From: Rhodococcus sp. 06-235-1A
GTDB lineage: Bacteria; Actinomycetota; Actinomycetes; Mycobacteriales; Mycobacteriaceae
Length of the DNA: 64,000 nt
Assembly (NCBI RefSeq): GCF_002258785.1
Contig: NZ_NOYI01000008.1
Coordinates: 327,014 to 391,013, forward strand
Reading direction: 5' to 3'
The translations under genes and the position numbers were made by a program. Below the pieces are notes generated by a model. It was not told the origin of the DNA. It did not search any database and was given only the letters and a program-made list of their open reading frames with translations. Shown here piece after piece: positions 63,984-64,000 of this stretch; position 1 is the first letter of the stretch, and every line of letters begins with the position of its first letter.

Positions 63984-64000
63984 AACGGGGCGGGCGGGCA

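Overview
The window is a chromosomal segment of a high-GC actinobacterium that makes mycolic acids, most likely Rhodococcus in the broad sense. This is inferred from the gene set: a FadE25-type acyl-CoA dehydrogenase beside a FadB2-type hydroxyacyl-CoA dehydrogenase, a DesA-type acyl-ACP desaturase, an Acg-type nitroreductase with a universal stress protein, ugpAEBC in mycobacterial order, an LppU-like lipoprotein, maltokinase, and the LigC plus stand-alone polymerase-domain pair. Genes are dense, many start inside the stop codon of the gene before (ATGA, GTGA, TAATG), and GTG starts are common. No tRNA, rRNA, CRISPR array or prophage was seen. The only transposable element recognised is an intact IS30-family copy at the right end.

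Layout. 1-6.7 kb: a cut-off flavin monooxygenase, RNase J, a SulP anion transporter with a MerR regulator, a LysR regulator, and a 2-hydroxyacid dehydrogenase coupled to a stress protein. 7.0-13.3 kb: a five-gene peptide/nickel-type ABC importer with a TauE/SafE exporter overlapping its end. 13.3-18.1 kb: a PRISE-type enone reductase, a xylulokinase-type sugar kinase, and an ArsR-SulP pair carrying twin operators. 18.2-25.5 kb: lipid metabolism (TetR, fadE25, fadB2, FabG-type reductase, two acyltransferases) and a drug-type ABC exporter. 25.6-37.9 kb: a gluconate-type permease, an AbiEi/Vsr-like protein between two matching palindromes, an M50-like peptidase, desA, gtrA, maltokinase, pirin, a membrane diguanylate cyclase and a TetR-ABC exporter operon. 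38.0-46.6 kb: an M13 peptidase, a P450, ugpAEBC and an L,D-transpeptidase. 46.9-50.0 kb: a tightly overlapping operon of glycosyltransferase, acyl-CoA-dehydrogenase-fold flavoprotein, PIG-L deacetylase and NodS-like methyltransferase. 50.1-62.6 kb: a GAF-ANTAR regulator, a zinc-ribbon metallopeptidase, an NhaA-thioredoxin fusion, LigC with polymerase domain, a lipoprotein, an MFS exporter, Acg with a stress protein, and ilvD. 62.6-64 kb: the IS30 element.

The best candidate for an undescribed system is the 46.9-50.0 kb operon. Its predicted activities (sugar transfer, N-deacetylation, flavin oxidation, N-methylation) suggest a modified amino-sugar product. Three families of palindromic intergenic repeats also recur. 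One flanks the AbiEi/Vsr-like gene, one lies beyond stop codons as a probable bidirectional terminator, and one has received the IS30 element in its loop. All assignments come from reading the sequence; no database search was run.
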